Both the position numbers and the translations under genes were made by a program. This document shows positions 10,518 to 21,235 of a stretch of 64,000 nucleotides of DNA, piece by piece. The stretch lies in assembly GCF_025370935.1 (NCBI RefSeq), contig NC_133496.1, forward strand, positions 12,143,707 to 12,207,706. The letters are read 5' to 3'. How positions within the stretch are numbered: position 1 is the stretch's first letter; every line of letters starts with the position of its first letter. The notes beneath the pieces were generated by a model that made no database searches, was not told the origin of the DNA, and saw nothing but the letters and a program-made list of their open reading frames with translations. The DNA is from Choristoneura fumiferana (Eukaryota > Arthropoda > Insecta > Lepidoptera > Tortricidae).

Positions 10518-10859
10518 AAGGGTCACCGACATAGCCCGGCTGAAAAGTTCTCGAATGGAGACCCCGGACGAACGCAGTGTAATACGTCCATCAACGAGGT
10601 GGGCGGATGACCTGGAGTGCTACTACGAAATTAGAAAATCGAAGTTTGTATCGTACCGTCCCTCTCACTCTCGTATTAAATAATATAAGCGTCAGCGGGA
10701 CGGCAAGATACGAAGTTCGAATTTAGTACTTGGTACAGGACTTGGTTAGTTAAAGCCGCGGTTTCGTGGTGGATGCAGGCCGCTTCCAACCGAAGCCACT
10801 GGAGGCCTATGGGGGAGGCCTATGTCCAACAGTGGACGTCCCACGGCTGAGATGATGAT
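10518..10859 (+). pseudogene. RTE-clade LINE 3' end, split by a MITE
   Basis: A second RTE tail follows the first in the same direction. Its sequence from the ACCGACATAGC phrase to GATGACCTGG resumes after 10731 with GTTAAAGCCGCGG and runs to the usual YVQQWT-coding end and GATGATGATG tail. The gap is a family F MITE. A near-repeat of GACCTGG (as GACTTGG) lies on the far side, which suggests a target duplication of 7-8 bp. Confidence 0.8.
10616..10731. mobile_element. MITE family F, copy 1 (inside an RTE tail)
   Basis: The foldback element has a GCTACTACGAAA left end and a core CTCTCGTATTAAATAATATA followed by AGCGTCAGCGGGACGG. The same core occurs at 16751, 20251, 22143 and 49594. Confidence 0.75.
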
Positions 10860-11474
10860 GAATAGAATTTATAATGTATAAAAAACACTGCTTGCGCCAA
10901 TCTGCGTTAGTGTCAACTTTGTTTATACTTATTCGGAAAAAAATAGTTTTTTTCCCGTGACAGCCCTAGAGTTAAGCAAGTGTTATCCCAAGGGATACGA
11001 GGGCTAATGAACCGGCATTATTTGCGGACTCCGGCCAGCTGTTAGCCTATCCGGCTCATTCGATTTGTAAACTGCCAAGGAAAGCTAAATGAGCAAAGAA
11101 AATACTATTTCGAGGAAAATTATCTGACGGGAAAGGAAAAAGAAGTGGAGCAGCAAATATTGGGGGCTGGAGCCTGAAACTAAAGTGGGATCTTTACTTA
11201 ACCCTGGTTAGAATTATTGACCATCTGATACCGACCATCGACCATCCGATACTGATACCGTCTTATAAATTTTGTTCCCAGGCCCTACGTCCAAAATTAA
11301 AAATTAAACTCAAAGGTTGACTGGTATCTCAAAGTTTGTCAATTGTGTTTTGTTTTGTGCATTAGAGGTTACCTACATACATACTTCGTATTTAAGGCTT
11401 TTGGAATTAACATGTTCATTAGTGATCAAAGTTCTTGAAAATAAAGATTAAAAAAAAACCGGCTGACGTTAAAT
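10860..11474. other. Spacer
   Basis: No coding segment or repeat end is recognised. ACCATC/GATACC words repeat loosely at 11217-11265. Confidence 0.4.
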
Positions 11475-11543
11475 TATTTAATACGAGAGTGAGACGGATG
11501 GTGCGATATAAGCTTTAATTTTCGAATTTCGTAGTAGCCCCCC
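11475..11543. mobile_element. MITE family F, right half only
   Basis: ATACGAGAGTGAGACGG leads to TTCGAATTTCGTAGTAGCCC, matching the right arm of the family. The left arm is absent. Confidence 0.6.
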
Positions 11544-12146
11544 CAGCCTTTAAATTTGTACGGAATCTTCGTATTTGGCCGTTCTTATAATACAGAATAT
11601 TGACAATTTTGCATTCCAAGAAATTCTTTACTTCATTAAATTATGTACTGATACATACAATAAGATTTATTTGTATTGTATTGTACATTCTGAAGTCACC
11701 CTTATCAAGCCAACCCGCTGTATACAGTAAGTTATTTATAGTAAACCTTGTATTTACGTGAGGCGTTCCATATGTGGAACGAATATTTGTTTTATGTCCC
11801 TTATGTGGGACGTGTGTCGAGTGTGCCGGGCTGATAGCAATGACGTATGTTCCATGCACGACGGTAGATGCAGTGACGTTATGTGACGCCGACGCTCGCT
11901 GCTTGGAGGTGGTATTTATACCTAGCATCCACGAAGACGCGTGATTTTGTCAAAATTAGCCATTAATGACATTGTAATAAGAACCACGGCACGCGTCATC
12001 GTGAATGGCTCTACCTATATACGTGATAGTAGATAGTTTACGCTTTATTCAGACCACAACCACAGAATAACTAATAGTACTACCGTACCACAACACAACA
12101 CAATTACTATTTCTCCTATACTGAACAGACTGTAGTAAACTAAATA
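11544..12146. other. Spacer with two small related palindromes
   Basis: CGTTCCATATGTGGAACG (11764-11781) and GTCCCTTATGTGGGAC (11796-11811) are similar hairpins 14 bases apart. Function unknown. A minus-strand frame of 95 codons over them shows no motif. Confidence 0.5.
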
Positions 12147-12752
12147 GCGTAACTACTTAGTTCAGCACTCTGTGGTTCAGCTTAGTATGCCACATACGTA
12201 AGCAATGTGCAAGTTTACCGCAAAACGAACTATTGCTTTTGCTATATTATATCAATATTGGTATGTTTGATGTTGTTTTTTTCCATAAAGGTTTGAGAAG
12301 TAATGAACTGGACTAAAGTGGAGAACAGACTACAATTCAAGAATAAATAGTGAGCTTATGACTGTCGACTGCAGTTTTTGTCAAAATTCAGTAGCCTAAC
12401 TACTTAGTTCAACACTCTGTGGTTCAGGTATCCTATTTTTTTTTCAGTGTACTCTCTGCCCTACATAGTGTACCCTTCAGCCATTGACGTAAGCAATGTG
12501 CAAGTTTACGCAAACGACTAACGGCAGGATATTTATGCTTTTGAGCTATTTATACTAATAGGGTAAGTTTAATGTCGTTTTTTTTCCATACAAGGTTTGA
12601 GAATTAATGGAACTGGACTAAAGTGGAACCGTGGTTTCGGTTACGATGTTTGCATACGACATGGGTTATTTCTTAAAGTAATAAATTGTGAGTTTTTAAT
12701 TCGACGCCACTGAATCCAAATATGTCGGTTGCTGTTTGCTGTCAAAATTGCA
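12147..12752 (+). repeat. Degenerate tandem duplication, two units
   Basis: Unit 1 (about 12147-12388) and unit 2 (about 12389-12752) share, in order: CTACTTAGTTCA, ACTCTGTGGTTCAG, GTAAGCAATGTGCAAGTTTA, CCATA...AAGGTTTGAGAA, GAACTGGACTAAAGTGGA and a TGTCAAAATT end. Unit 2 carries extra sequence. The divergence shows the duplication is old. No gene is evident in either unit. Confidence 0.8.
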
Positions 12753-13329
12753 GAAACGGAAATCTTTCGGTTTCTGTCCTCGCCTATGTACTATATGTCG
12801 TTTGTTTGCGACTTCGCACGAAATTCCAAATTAGAAAACTTTAATTTAACACGGGTTTATAATTTACGTCGACGTAGTGGTAGGATATTTAATTCTGAGA
12901 AACAATTTTGTCAGGGTAAAGATAATTTTGACGTATCCAAAAACAACCAATGAATTAAAAAAAATACTTTAAAGCTTAATATTTCGGTAACGAATCTTTG
13001 AATCGAGAAATAATTAGGACAAAATTACAATGTTTTTAAAAGACCTATCCAACCAAAGCCCTCAATCAAATCAAACGGGAAAAATTATCGCCACTTGAGG
13101 ACTTTTCTCTGCCAACCGTTATCTGTTCTTTGAACGATGGATGTGGCTCGCCCTTTTGCCACCTCAAAACTTGCATATTCTTCGAGCTATAATTTATTGA
13201 TCCAGGCGTTACTTTGCAGAGTAAAGTTCGAGTAATTGTTTGTAGTGCTGCGAGTTGTATGTCGGTGACTTTAGTTCTTCGGCAAATTTCCGTATCGGCG
13301 TTTTCTTAACCCACCCCTCCCTTTTATGA
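12753..13329. other. Spacer
   Basis: The 74-codon frame at 12729-12953 lacks family resemblance. No transposon ends were seen. Confidence 0.4.
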
Positions 13330-13418
13330 CTTTTATGCGTGCAAGCTGCTAAAAGTGGCTCCGAAGCGGTAACATTTCGTGTGCTCTGCCTACCTCATTT
13401 GGGAATACAGGCGTGATA

Positions 13419-13464
<46 letters not shown>
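13330..13464 (+). mobile_element. LINE-type 3' end with (TG)n tail
   Basis: GCTAAAAGTGGCTCCGAAGC through ATTTGGGAATACAGGCGTGA matches the insert at 62.04-62.26 kb. It ends in 22 uninterrupted TG units (13421-13464). The microsatellite probably grew from the short TG tail seen in the other copy. Confidence 0.75.
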
Positions 13465-13465
<1 letters not shown>

Positions 13466-13814
13466 AAGCTGCCCTTAGTGCTTAATATGTTGATGAAGCA
13501 AAAAGTTTGGTTTCTTTTGAACTAAACCTATATTTGATGATGCTGATTGATCATACTGAGTCATCGTTGACTGATGTTGTACACTTATGTTTTGAAGTCC
13601 TGGTTTCCTTAAAATAGCAACAGAGAACTTCTTAGGTCGATGATAGAGCAAAGCGAGGTCGGTCTTGAGTGACTGTTGTATCTTAGGGGCATGGTAGAGC
13701 TCCCGCCAAGACGAAAAAAAGTACCTAACATGATCATAATATTAAAGTTAATCATAGCAATTGGCCATTCAAAAACTTCAAGGATTCCTTATTTTTTGAT
13801 CGCTCTTCTCTACC
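13465..13814. other. Spacer
   Basis: Nothing supportable was found between two LINE 3' ends. Confidence 0.4.
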
Positions 13815-13945
13815 ACTTACAGTTTGGCTAGCAGAGATCACTTCAGGGATAAGTTCGCCTTTGTACTAAACACTTTATTTTTTTCCTTCTAACCTTTTTG
13901 TCTTTCCTTTTTGTACAATAAAGAGTATAAACAAACAAACAAGAT
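13815..13945 (+). mobile_element. LINE 3' untranslated end
   Basis: AGGGATAAGTTCGCCTTTGT leads to TTGTACAATAAAGAGTATAA and an ACAAACAAAC tail, an arrangement typical of an insect non-LTR 3' end with a polyadenylation-like AATAAA. Minus-strand relatives are at 21090-21140 and 62676-62762. Confidence 0.6.
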
Positions 13946-15039
13946 TCTGAATGAACCATATTCATCATTAACTGAGTATGAATCACTAATTTTGTGTCAC
14001 GTTCATAATGTTTTATTTTGTTATAATTTATGTTGGTTATTTACAGTCATTATAGCTTTGTTTTTACGAAGTAATAACATAATTTGGAAATTATATATTT
14101 AACAACGTTTACGTTCACAATGAAAATAAATGGGTTTTACAGTTTCAACCGATGTTTCGAAATGTTAACTACGTGTTTAGTGACACATGTCGTTTTAAGT
14201 GCTGTAGAAAAGATTTACTATGATAACAAGCCGTATATTGTCTTAATTGCTATGTTCAGACAGTTTTTTGTTGGAAACATTTGTGCCTAATTTCTAATGT
14301 TTTTAGTTGGTGTGATCTGTGGTGTGATGAAAGTGTCGTGGTATGTAATTTATTACTAAAGTAAGACCACTGTTCAAGGATTAATAAAAGAAAATATATG
14401 TGCGTGCGTATATGACAATGTGTTATTTTCTCATCTTTCCTCCATTCGAGAACTTTCGGCTCCAACGACCCCAAAATTATATTTATAAATTTTAAAGAGA
14501 CTCAAACGCAATTTAATCGATAATCGGCTCAATCGTAAAATGTTAACCTAATCCGTTCATCCCATAGAAAATCTTGCAAATCGCAACCCCCGGTACAGTG
14601 TCGACATAAACTCGATATAAAGCCGATATAACTGGATCATCATCTGTTATACGCAAAAAAGGTTGGCCATAAAATCGAGATCGCGTCCGAAATAATTTGG
14701 GATGTTTTTCGCGACTGCCTGTGCCCTGTTTGAATTATTCATACAGGTGGTTATCTTGAGTGGCGATATGTGCTAAGTAGGTACTCAAAAGAAAATAAGG
14801 GCTTAATTATTAAAATAAGGTACAGATCTATACTTCGTTTTTTATAGCATTAGAAAAAGGGTAAACAATCTTGACGAGTCTTTTTATTGAAAAACGTTTT
14901 CAAAAAAACAATAACTATTACTTATGATACCAAAAGAATGTAATGTTCATAATGTCCATGCATTTGTGTTCAATAAAAAGACACGTCGAGATCGCTTACC
15001 TTCTTTCTAATGCTAAAAAAATGAAGTATAGTAAAGAAT
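13946..15039. other. A+T-rich spacer
   Basis: Short frames at 13911-14474 on both strands have no recognisable motif. No repeat families were recognised. Confidence 0.4.
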
Positions 15040-15145
15040 GGATGGATGATTTGGGTTCACGGTGGATACAAGCCACTTCCAACCGTGGCTACTGGAGTTC
15101 TATGAGGAAGGCCTATGTCCAACAGTGTCCTACAGCTGGTATGAT
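15040..15145 (+). pseudogene. RTE tail fragment
   Basis: The segment encodes a decayed form of the RTE C-terminus (GSRWIQATSNRGYW, then AYVQQ). It ends near a short GATGATG run. It is the same region as at 10.7 kb and 25.8 kb. Confidence 0.75.
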
Positions 15146-15588
15146 GATGTTGAGGAATAATGCTTCAATATCGTCCCTGGAAATAGCGCAGTTGAAACAA
15201 AAACAGCGCGTAAGCCATTCCAGGGATAATCAACCGCTTAATCTTTCCACTGAAAGTGAAAACAAGAGCACCCTAAGCCTTTTATGACTATACCTATTTA
15301 GAGCCCGAGTGTATTGTATAAAGGTCATAATTATGGTTAAAGAACTTTATTTCTCAAAGAAATTTACATTTCACTTATTACTTAGAAAATGCTTAAACAT
15401 ACAGTATCAGCGAGCACCGAAAAATACACCAAGTGACCAAGTTAAACTAACATGCAACTTTTAAAACTTAAATTCTATACATTTAATATTGTGTTTGTAC
15501 TTACAATTAGCAAACCAGTCGCGCAACTTTACTACAACAACTAGCAATTCATTTATTGCATATCCTGCACAAACTCAGCTACCATAAG
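15146..15588. other. A+T-rich spacer
   Basis: AGAACTTTATTTCTCAAAG near 15343 looks like a minus-strand polyadenylation end of a retroelement, but no body could be assigned. Confidence 0.35.
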
Positions 15589-15640
15589 GTCGCGGGTGAG
15601 CAAAGAAATTCTTTTGGCTTTACGCTTTAATTTACTTTAA
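15589..15640 (+). repeat. Fragment of retroposon family E
   Basis: ATAAGGTCGCGGGTGAGCAA and AGAAATTCTTTTGGC match the arms of the insertion at 55130-55387. Confidence 0.55.
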
Positions 15641-15679
15641 TTACGCTTAGAAAGGCTAAGGAAACCGCTCCAACCCTAT

Positions 15680-15897
15680 CCTCCTCTTGATAGGTATTAG
15701 AAATACGAAAGTAAATCTATTTGTTTGTTACCTTTTCACGTTTAAAATGCTGCACCGATTTAGATGACATTCGGTATACAGATATCTAGTTTGAATCCCG
15801 GGGAAGGATATAGGATAGTTGTATCCCGGAAAATGGGTAGTTCCCGCGGGATATCGATAGACGTATTCTCGTGGACGGAGTCGCGAGCAACAGCAAG
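15680..15897 (+). mobile_element. Non-autonomous Helitron, diverged copy
   Basis: The body carries the family landmarks in order: GTTTGTTACCTTTTCACG, CACCGATTTAGATGA, TTCGGTATACAGATA, CCCGGGGAAGGATATAGGAT and GGACGGAGTCGCG. The end reads CAGCAAGT in place of CAGCTAGT. The 5' end is also worn. There is no Rep/helicase coding capacity. Confidence 0.7.
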
Positions 15898-16480
15898 TTA
15901 TAGGTAGTGTCACAAGAGTTGAAGTGAATGATTACACACACAGCTACATGAAGAATTGATTGCTTAAAAGGACAATGAATGAGTGAATGTCAAAATCTCG
16001 CTGTCATTGTGGCCATAATGAACTGACCAACTCCCTCAATAGTACGTGAATGACATGTCAATCTCGATGGCGTTATCGTTGATCTTCGTTCAGCTATGAT
16101 GGATGAGGTTACTGACCTGTGTGGTAGCTACTTAGCTACGATCGCCTACTTTACTATATTCTACCACAGATACTAATAGTCGTTTAGTGAAATTATAGAC
16201 TTGTATATTGTCCTTCGTAAACTACCGGCTGATTGCAGATCTGTTCACTCTCGGAAGCGCGCCTCTCCACATTTTATAGTTGTAGTTTTAAACGTATCCG
16301 TACGACAAGTCTATGTGTGCGTATCTCAAACGTGTCCTCAGTCGCAAGCGTACCGTCAGTCACGCACACTGAGACTAAGACAACGTGTAAAGGACGAGGT
16401 TTACTCGTGCACATCTTAGAGCAACACGGGCTTCGAAAATTTAGACAAGTATTTTTTCGTTCGTCCCGTTTCGACCCGTG
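15898..16480. other. Spacer
   Basis: Two overlapping + strand frames at 16201-16481 are GC-richer than their surroundings but show no domain. No repeat ends were seen. Confidence 0.35.
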
Positions 16481-16640
16481 ACGTCACTCCTTAGTAAAAA
16501 GTGTAAGTAGAAGTGATGTCACTGGATTGGAACTATAACCGGCTATATGTCCATGTTTTTTTGTTTAATTGACAATAGAAAATACGTCTCCGATATTTTT
16601 TTTAAATCTTATTAACGGCCTAATATATTTTTAGGAATCT
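16481..16640. repeat. Repeat related to the 26.8 kb foldback element
   Basis: GTGACGTCACT, then TTTTTTGTTTAATTGACAA, then ACGTCTCCGATATTTTTT follow the same order as 26862-26990. Confidence 0.5.
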
Positions 16641-16701
16641 AACTTATTGCCCTGGTTTTCCCTTCTTCAAATTGTAGTTTTTTTTAATAGGGAATAAGTA
16701 G

Positions 16702-16750
16702 ACTAATACCGGCTTTCAGTCGATATAATGTTCCTTGTGGGGTGTCCAGA
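16702..16750 (+). repeat. Direct repeat unit, partner at 17121-17174
   Basis: The ACCGGCTTT, GATATAATGTTCCTTGTGG and GTGTCCAG phrases recur about 415 bp downstream. This copy stops exactly where a family F MITE begins, so the MITE probably landed inside it. Confidence 0.6.
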
Positions 16751-16878
16751 GGGACTACTACGAAAATCGAAAATCGAAGTTTGTATCGTACTGTCCCTTT
16801 CACTCTCGTATTAAATAATATAAGCGTCAGCGGGACGGCAACATACATAGTTCGAATTTTGCACTTCGTAGTATAGGG
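16751..16878. mobile_element. MITE family F, copy 2
   Basis: The ends are GGGACTACTACGAA and TTCGTAGTATAGGGC, with the usual CTCTCGTATTAAATAATATA core. It is almost entirely foldback sequence. Confidence 0.75.
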
Positions 16879-17120
16879 CCTGTTTGGGTAGGAGCAGCCA
16901 AATATGTGGTCTACCACCCTAAAGTTGATAATCGTTTACACGTCATACAACAATAATGCCAATAGACGTGTCTGTCAACTTGAAACTTAGACTTTAGCGA
17001 CATATTCATTTGATAGGAACTTGTTTAAAAATTGATAGACCACTTATTTGGCTGATGGTACAGTGTAGGTAAGTTCGATAGTGTCGTTTGTGGCCGAAAC
17101 CACAGATAAAATACATTATG

Positions 17121-17174
17121 TAAACTACTACCGGCTTTGAGAGGATATAACGTTCCTTGTGGGAGGTGTCCAGG
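17121..17174 (+). repeat. Direct repeat unit, partner at 16702-16750
   Basis: Same phrases as the upstream unit, uninterrupted here and continuing into GTCAAGACTCCCATCCGTCA. Confidence 0.6.
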
Positions 17175-17744
17175 TCAAGACTCCCATCCGTCATCCCGGC
17201 GGGCGGCTAAACGGAGATCAAAGATACCGCTTTTAGAGAGACATCTTACTATTACAGAAATTGGACGAATCACGTCTAGTATGTTTCGAAACGTTTAGAT
17301 GTAGAGATATCCTTAGAAACTTGATATCACGTAGGTGAGATTGTTTTTTTTATTAGCCTAATGTAGGGCAAAGACATTTCTGTGATACCGGTTGGCGGCA
17401 AATTTATCTTGTTTTTTTTAAACAATTATTTACCTATTTAATGCTGTGATAATCATTTTTTAGAATTTTATAAATTAACTGACTGTCAATTTGTTAATTA
17501 AATAATGTTGTTTTAGGTTTATAACATTTTTGCTTATACTTACTGTAAATGTTTGAAAGCATTGACCGTCAAAGCTTAATGTTATAGAATTATTTCGATC
17601 TACTACACTAACGTAACGTAGTGTATAATAAATTCTACATACTTAGCTATAAATATGGCATGCCACAAATATTTCTCGGGCTGAACATATCATAAACAAA
17701 TGACAACCACAGACACGGCTGAATTCGAATAATGCTGTTTAAAA
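17175..17744. other. A+T-rich spacer
   Basis: No gene or repeat end is recognised. Confidence 0.4.
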
Positions 17745-18090
17745 TTAAACATGATTGTGGCGCTTGAATTCCCTCCTATAATTTTTTTTACCATAACACT
17801 TGAGCCGCTTAGTGGCGGCCACGCTTAAGCGACTGGTGGTCGCCAGAAGCTGCGGACGCGTTTCTTCATACATTTTGTAGGTATAGCATCGGTGCAAACC
17901 GAGCGTTCGAGCCACAAGCTGCGGGAGTCGACCGCGCTCGCTACTTGTGGCTGCGTTTTGTCGTTCGACTAGTGCGCACACACGGCCACAGTGTCCGATC
18001 ACTTGGCGCAAGTGGCTGGTGGCCGCATCAAGCCACCAGGCTGCCACTGGTGGTCGCGTTTAGTGGCGGCGACTGATGGCCATAATGTGC
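17745..18090. mobile_element. GC-rich element with recurring GTGGC/GCCAC words
   Basis: The block is sharply GC-richer than its flanks. It repeats GTGGCGGCC, TGGTGGTCGC and CCACCAG words in both orientations, notably GCTTAGTGGCGGCCACGC near 17809 and GCGTTTAGTGGCGGCG near 18057. The density of short inverted words resembles subterminal regions of hAT-like non-autonomous elements. The ends and target duplication were not resolved. A minus-strand 100-codon frame through it is judged incidental. Confidence 0.4.
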
Positions 18091-18588
18091 GGGGCCCATA
18101 AATCTTACATGAGACATTGGTTCCTAAATCTATCTTGGTGGATTGAAGTAAAATTTAAATTACGAATGTGTAGGATTTTTGATTACAAGATTGATTAACA
18201 GACGCACAGACAGACGTATGGAAAATTAAATATGACATGTGGAATTACTGGCTGAAAATACTGGCATTCGAGAAGAAAAAAATATTGGCGCCACGCGCTG
18301 TTCGAAATTAGAACCGAATCGTGGGTTTTACAACTTTTATTTTATTTGCAACGTAGTTTTGCTTTTGTTTCTTTACCTTTATATAGACCTTTGTATGTTA
18401 CTTTAGTTGCTTTAAAATTTGTAAGTCCTATTAGAATATACCTACGTCTACCGTCATATTACAAGTACTTATATACATAGCACAGATGCGCAAACACTTT
18501 TTTCTCAAAAATGCCATGTAATGTTTATGTTGTGTTCCTTAAAACAGGCTTCAAAATATACTGTTGCAGGCCTAGGCCTGCAAGACAA
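18091..18588. other. A+T-rich spacer
   Basis: No feature was recognised. The region ends in a small GCAGGCCTAGGCCTGC palindrome near 18566. Confidence 0.4.
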
Positions 18589-18687
18589 CAGTCTTTTGTT
18601 TCAATGCAAAACGTCAAATATCCACGATAAAGGCCATTATAAACGACTTGAAATTAATAATCTGAATTTCTATGGTTCATTTATTAG
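18589..18687 (+). repeat. About 100-bp direct repeat, left copy
   Basis: Runs from CAGTCTTTTGTTTC through TGGTTCATTTATTAG and is nearly identical to 19022-19117. Together the two copies bracket a SINE. Confidence 0.85.
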
Positions 18688-19007
18688 TTCATCATCCCAG
18701 CCTATATACGTCCCACTGCTGGGCACAGGCCTCCTCTCAGAACAAGAGGGCTTGGGCCATAGTTCCCACGCGGGCCCAGTGCGGATTGGGAACTTCACAG
18801 TAACTCGCACCATTGAATTGCTTCGCAGGTTTGTGCAGGTTGCCTCGCGATGCTTTCCTTCACCGCAAAGCTCGTGGTAAATTTCAAATTTAATTCCGCA
18901 CATGAATTTCGAAAAACTTAGAGGTGCGAGCCGGGGTTTGAACCCACGACCCTCTGCTTGAGAGGCGATACCAACCACCACATCAAACCACTAGGCCACC
19001 GCGGCTT
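18688..19007 (-). mobile_element. tRNA-derived SINE family B, full-length copy
   Basis: On the minus strand it begins with a tRNA-like head containing TGGCCTAGTGGTTTGA (box A) and GGGTTCAAACCCCGGC (box B). The body follows and includes AGGAGGCCTGTGCCCAGCAG, and the 3' end is a GATGAT tail. Its flanks are a roughly 100-bp duplication rather than an ordinary short target duplication. Confidence 0.85.
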
Positions 19008-19021
19008 TCAGTCTTTCGCGG

Positions 19022-19117
19022 CAGTCTTTTGTTTCGATGCAAAACGTCAAATATCCACGATAAATTATACACGACTTGAAATTAATAATCTGAATTTCTA
19101 TGGTTCATTTATTAGTT
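19022..19117 (+). repeat. About 100-bp direct repeat, right copy
   Basis: Matches 18589-18687 with a few differences (for example TTTCGATGC against TTTCAATGC, and a short indel after CCACGATAAA). Confidence 0.85.
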
Positions 19118-20250
19118 AGGTACTGAATAAATTCACAGGACTATGAATATTCTATATGTAAATATATAAATATTACCGACGCGTTTTACGTCAAATTAAA
19201 TTTTATTTACATAATAAAGTATTAATGTAGCTGATTAAATGGGCTGCAGTTCGTGTATAATGGCCCTAAAAGCCGAACAGCAAACACAATAAATAAAAAA
19301 GTTTTGGCGGGAAAATTGACAAGTGTCATTGTATTTTTTTTTGATTGACTGGACTTGGGCTTTAGCCATTTTGCAAATAAGTTCCATTGTCATTTTAAAA
19401 GTTTCGTTTAGAAACGTGATTTTTTATTTTTGCAGTCCGTTATATGTACATGTTTTTTATAGCAATTTGATTTTATTGGGATTATTTTAACGTTTTAAAT
19501 CATGTTAGGATGAAAGAAACACTTATAATAGATGGCAGTTATAATTTGAGTCTGGTACAATTTTAGTTGTCTTACGAATAAAACATTGATTTCTTGGAGT
19601 TTTTATTTCTTTTACTTAGTGCATGTTTGAGAAAAGCACTATACAAGCCTCGGCGTGAAAGAACATGCCAGCCTCGTATACCTATCCGGCCTCGATTCGC
19701 TCGGCCGTCTATATATTATACTCGGCCTGCAAGCCTTTCTTTCCCGGCCTCTGCATTAATGTACTACCTATTACTGAACAAAAAAACTGATCCGAATATC
19801 TGCCGGTCAATGGAACTAAGCAGACTTGATTTTTTCGTATAACCTTTAGATGGTTAAGGGACTATACTGTCCCCATGTAGCACTCGATGAAATTATAGCA
19901 GTCAGGTCCCGTACTATGAAGGGCAAAAATCTATGTTACAGTACGATTCGAAGAATTCTATTCAGCGCTAACACATGTTTATATTATTACGTTGTCAAGT
20001 CTGTCAGACGTCGTAAATAATGTTATATCGAACAAGCCATTCATCATGTTTTGTGGATCCGTTTTGAAACTGGCATTTGTAGTTAAAGATAATCAGTTGA
20101 TTTATGAATAAAACGGCCTTCATAGGCATGATTATTACAAGACAGTCAAGATGTCAGCACATCATGGCATCCCTGCAAAGGCTGTGTTCGGAATGCGGGG
20201 GAGAGGCTACCATCATAGTAAAAGAGAACAAGTAGGTCCACTCCGTCCCT
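19118..20250. other. A+T-rich spacer
   Basis: GGCCTC/GCCTCG words recur every 20-30 bases at 19645-19755, inside an 82-codon frame with no domain. Otherwise nothing was recognised. Confidence 0.4.
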
Positions 20251-20382
20251 GCAGGGCTACTACGAAACTCGAAACTCGAAGTTCGTGTCGTACCGTCCCT
20301 CTCGCTCTCGTATTAAATAGTATAAGTGTCAGAGGAACCGCACGACACGAACTTCGAGTTTCGGGTTTCGTAGTAGCCCTGC
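20251..20382. mobile_element. MITE family F, copy 3 (best preserved)
   Basis: The ends are GCAGGGCTACTACGAAAC and its complement. The arms are about 50 bases and nearly perfect, around the core CTCGTATTAAATAGTATAAG. The arms include the paired words GAAGTTCGTGTCGT and ACGACACGAACTTC. Confidence 0.85.
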
Positions 20383-21089
20383 TGAGACTTAACTGCCTAC
20401 TCTGGCGCGGACGCTTAGGGTTATCGACATCTATTTTAGATTAATTACATACCGGCAAATAATTGTAGTACGAAAGTTAACTTAAAATTGTCTAATGTCT
20501 GTGTCTAGAGAAAGCAGATATATTCTATGCCGTAATATTATTATTATTATATACTAAATTAAAAATATTATTTATAAATTTGCCGTAATGGTGATCGCGA
20601 CTGTATACATACTACTCATGTTTACCTACACATAATACTATAACTACTTATATTGTTTATAGGTAGGTAGGTATCTATTCTTTTTTTATGTGTCCTTGCG
20701 CGAAACTAATACACTACACTATGTACCACTAATTTACAACTAGGTATACTTAATACAAAAAGTACGTAAGTACGAGTACGCGAAAGTAAAAGGTGATCAT
20801 CTCGCGAAGCGAGCGCAAGACGAACGAGCTAAAATCGATACGTGCGGCACCGACGGACGGCAGCGCAGCCTTGACTACAGAAAACTTAATCCGCCTTAAA
20901 TTATCAGTGTGTGCATGTGGCGGGTGTGTGCATAAAGGCGCCAACCGGCGCGCACACATTAAGCCGCGCGATGTACTTTTGTTCGTAGTGAGCATACTTG
21001 TTCTCCTTAACTATGCTACAATATATAGAGAGAATGTTATGCCTGGGGAACGAAATCCGGAGGAAGAGCATCAGAAGTTGTATATTATT
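20383..21089. other. Spacer with a GC-richer part at 20800-20980
   Basis: The GC-richer segment contains GCGAAGCGAGCGCAAGACG and several CGCG words. It could be regulatory or an old repeat. No gene evidence accompanies it. Confidence 0.35.
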
Positions 21090-21145
21090 ATGTATGTATG
21101 TATGTATGTAAACTCTTTATTGTACAAAATAAGTAAACAAACACA
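21090..21145 (-). mobile_element. LINE 3' end, minus strand
   Basis: Read on the minus strand it has a TTGTACAATAAAGAG type end followed by a TACATACATACA tail. It is related to 13815-13945. Confidence 0.55.
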
Positions 21146-21149
21146 GATA

Positions 21150-21235
21150 TTTGCGTCTGAGTTGAGAAACTTCGATGTCACGATGCAGGATGTTGGAGCT
21201 TCTATGTGTACTGACTAGATGGCGCTGAGTGTCGC
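21150..21235 (+). repeat. Repeat shared with 8098-8215
   Basis: GCGTCTGAGTTGAGAAA, GATGCAGGATGTTG and CTAGATGGCGCTGAG are in the same order as in the other copy. Confidence 0.5.

Noticed and set aside
13815..13945. Polyadenylation site of a host gene
   Set aside because: The AATAAA is part of a LINE-type 3' end with copies at 21.1 and 62.7 kb.
17745..18047. 100-codon minus-strand gene
   Set aside because: It lies wholly in a GTGGC/GCCAC-repeat block; openness follows from composition.
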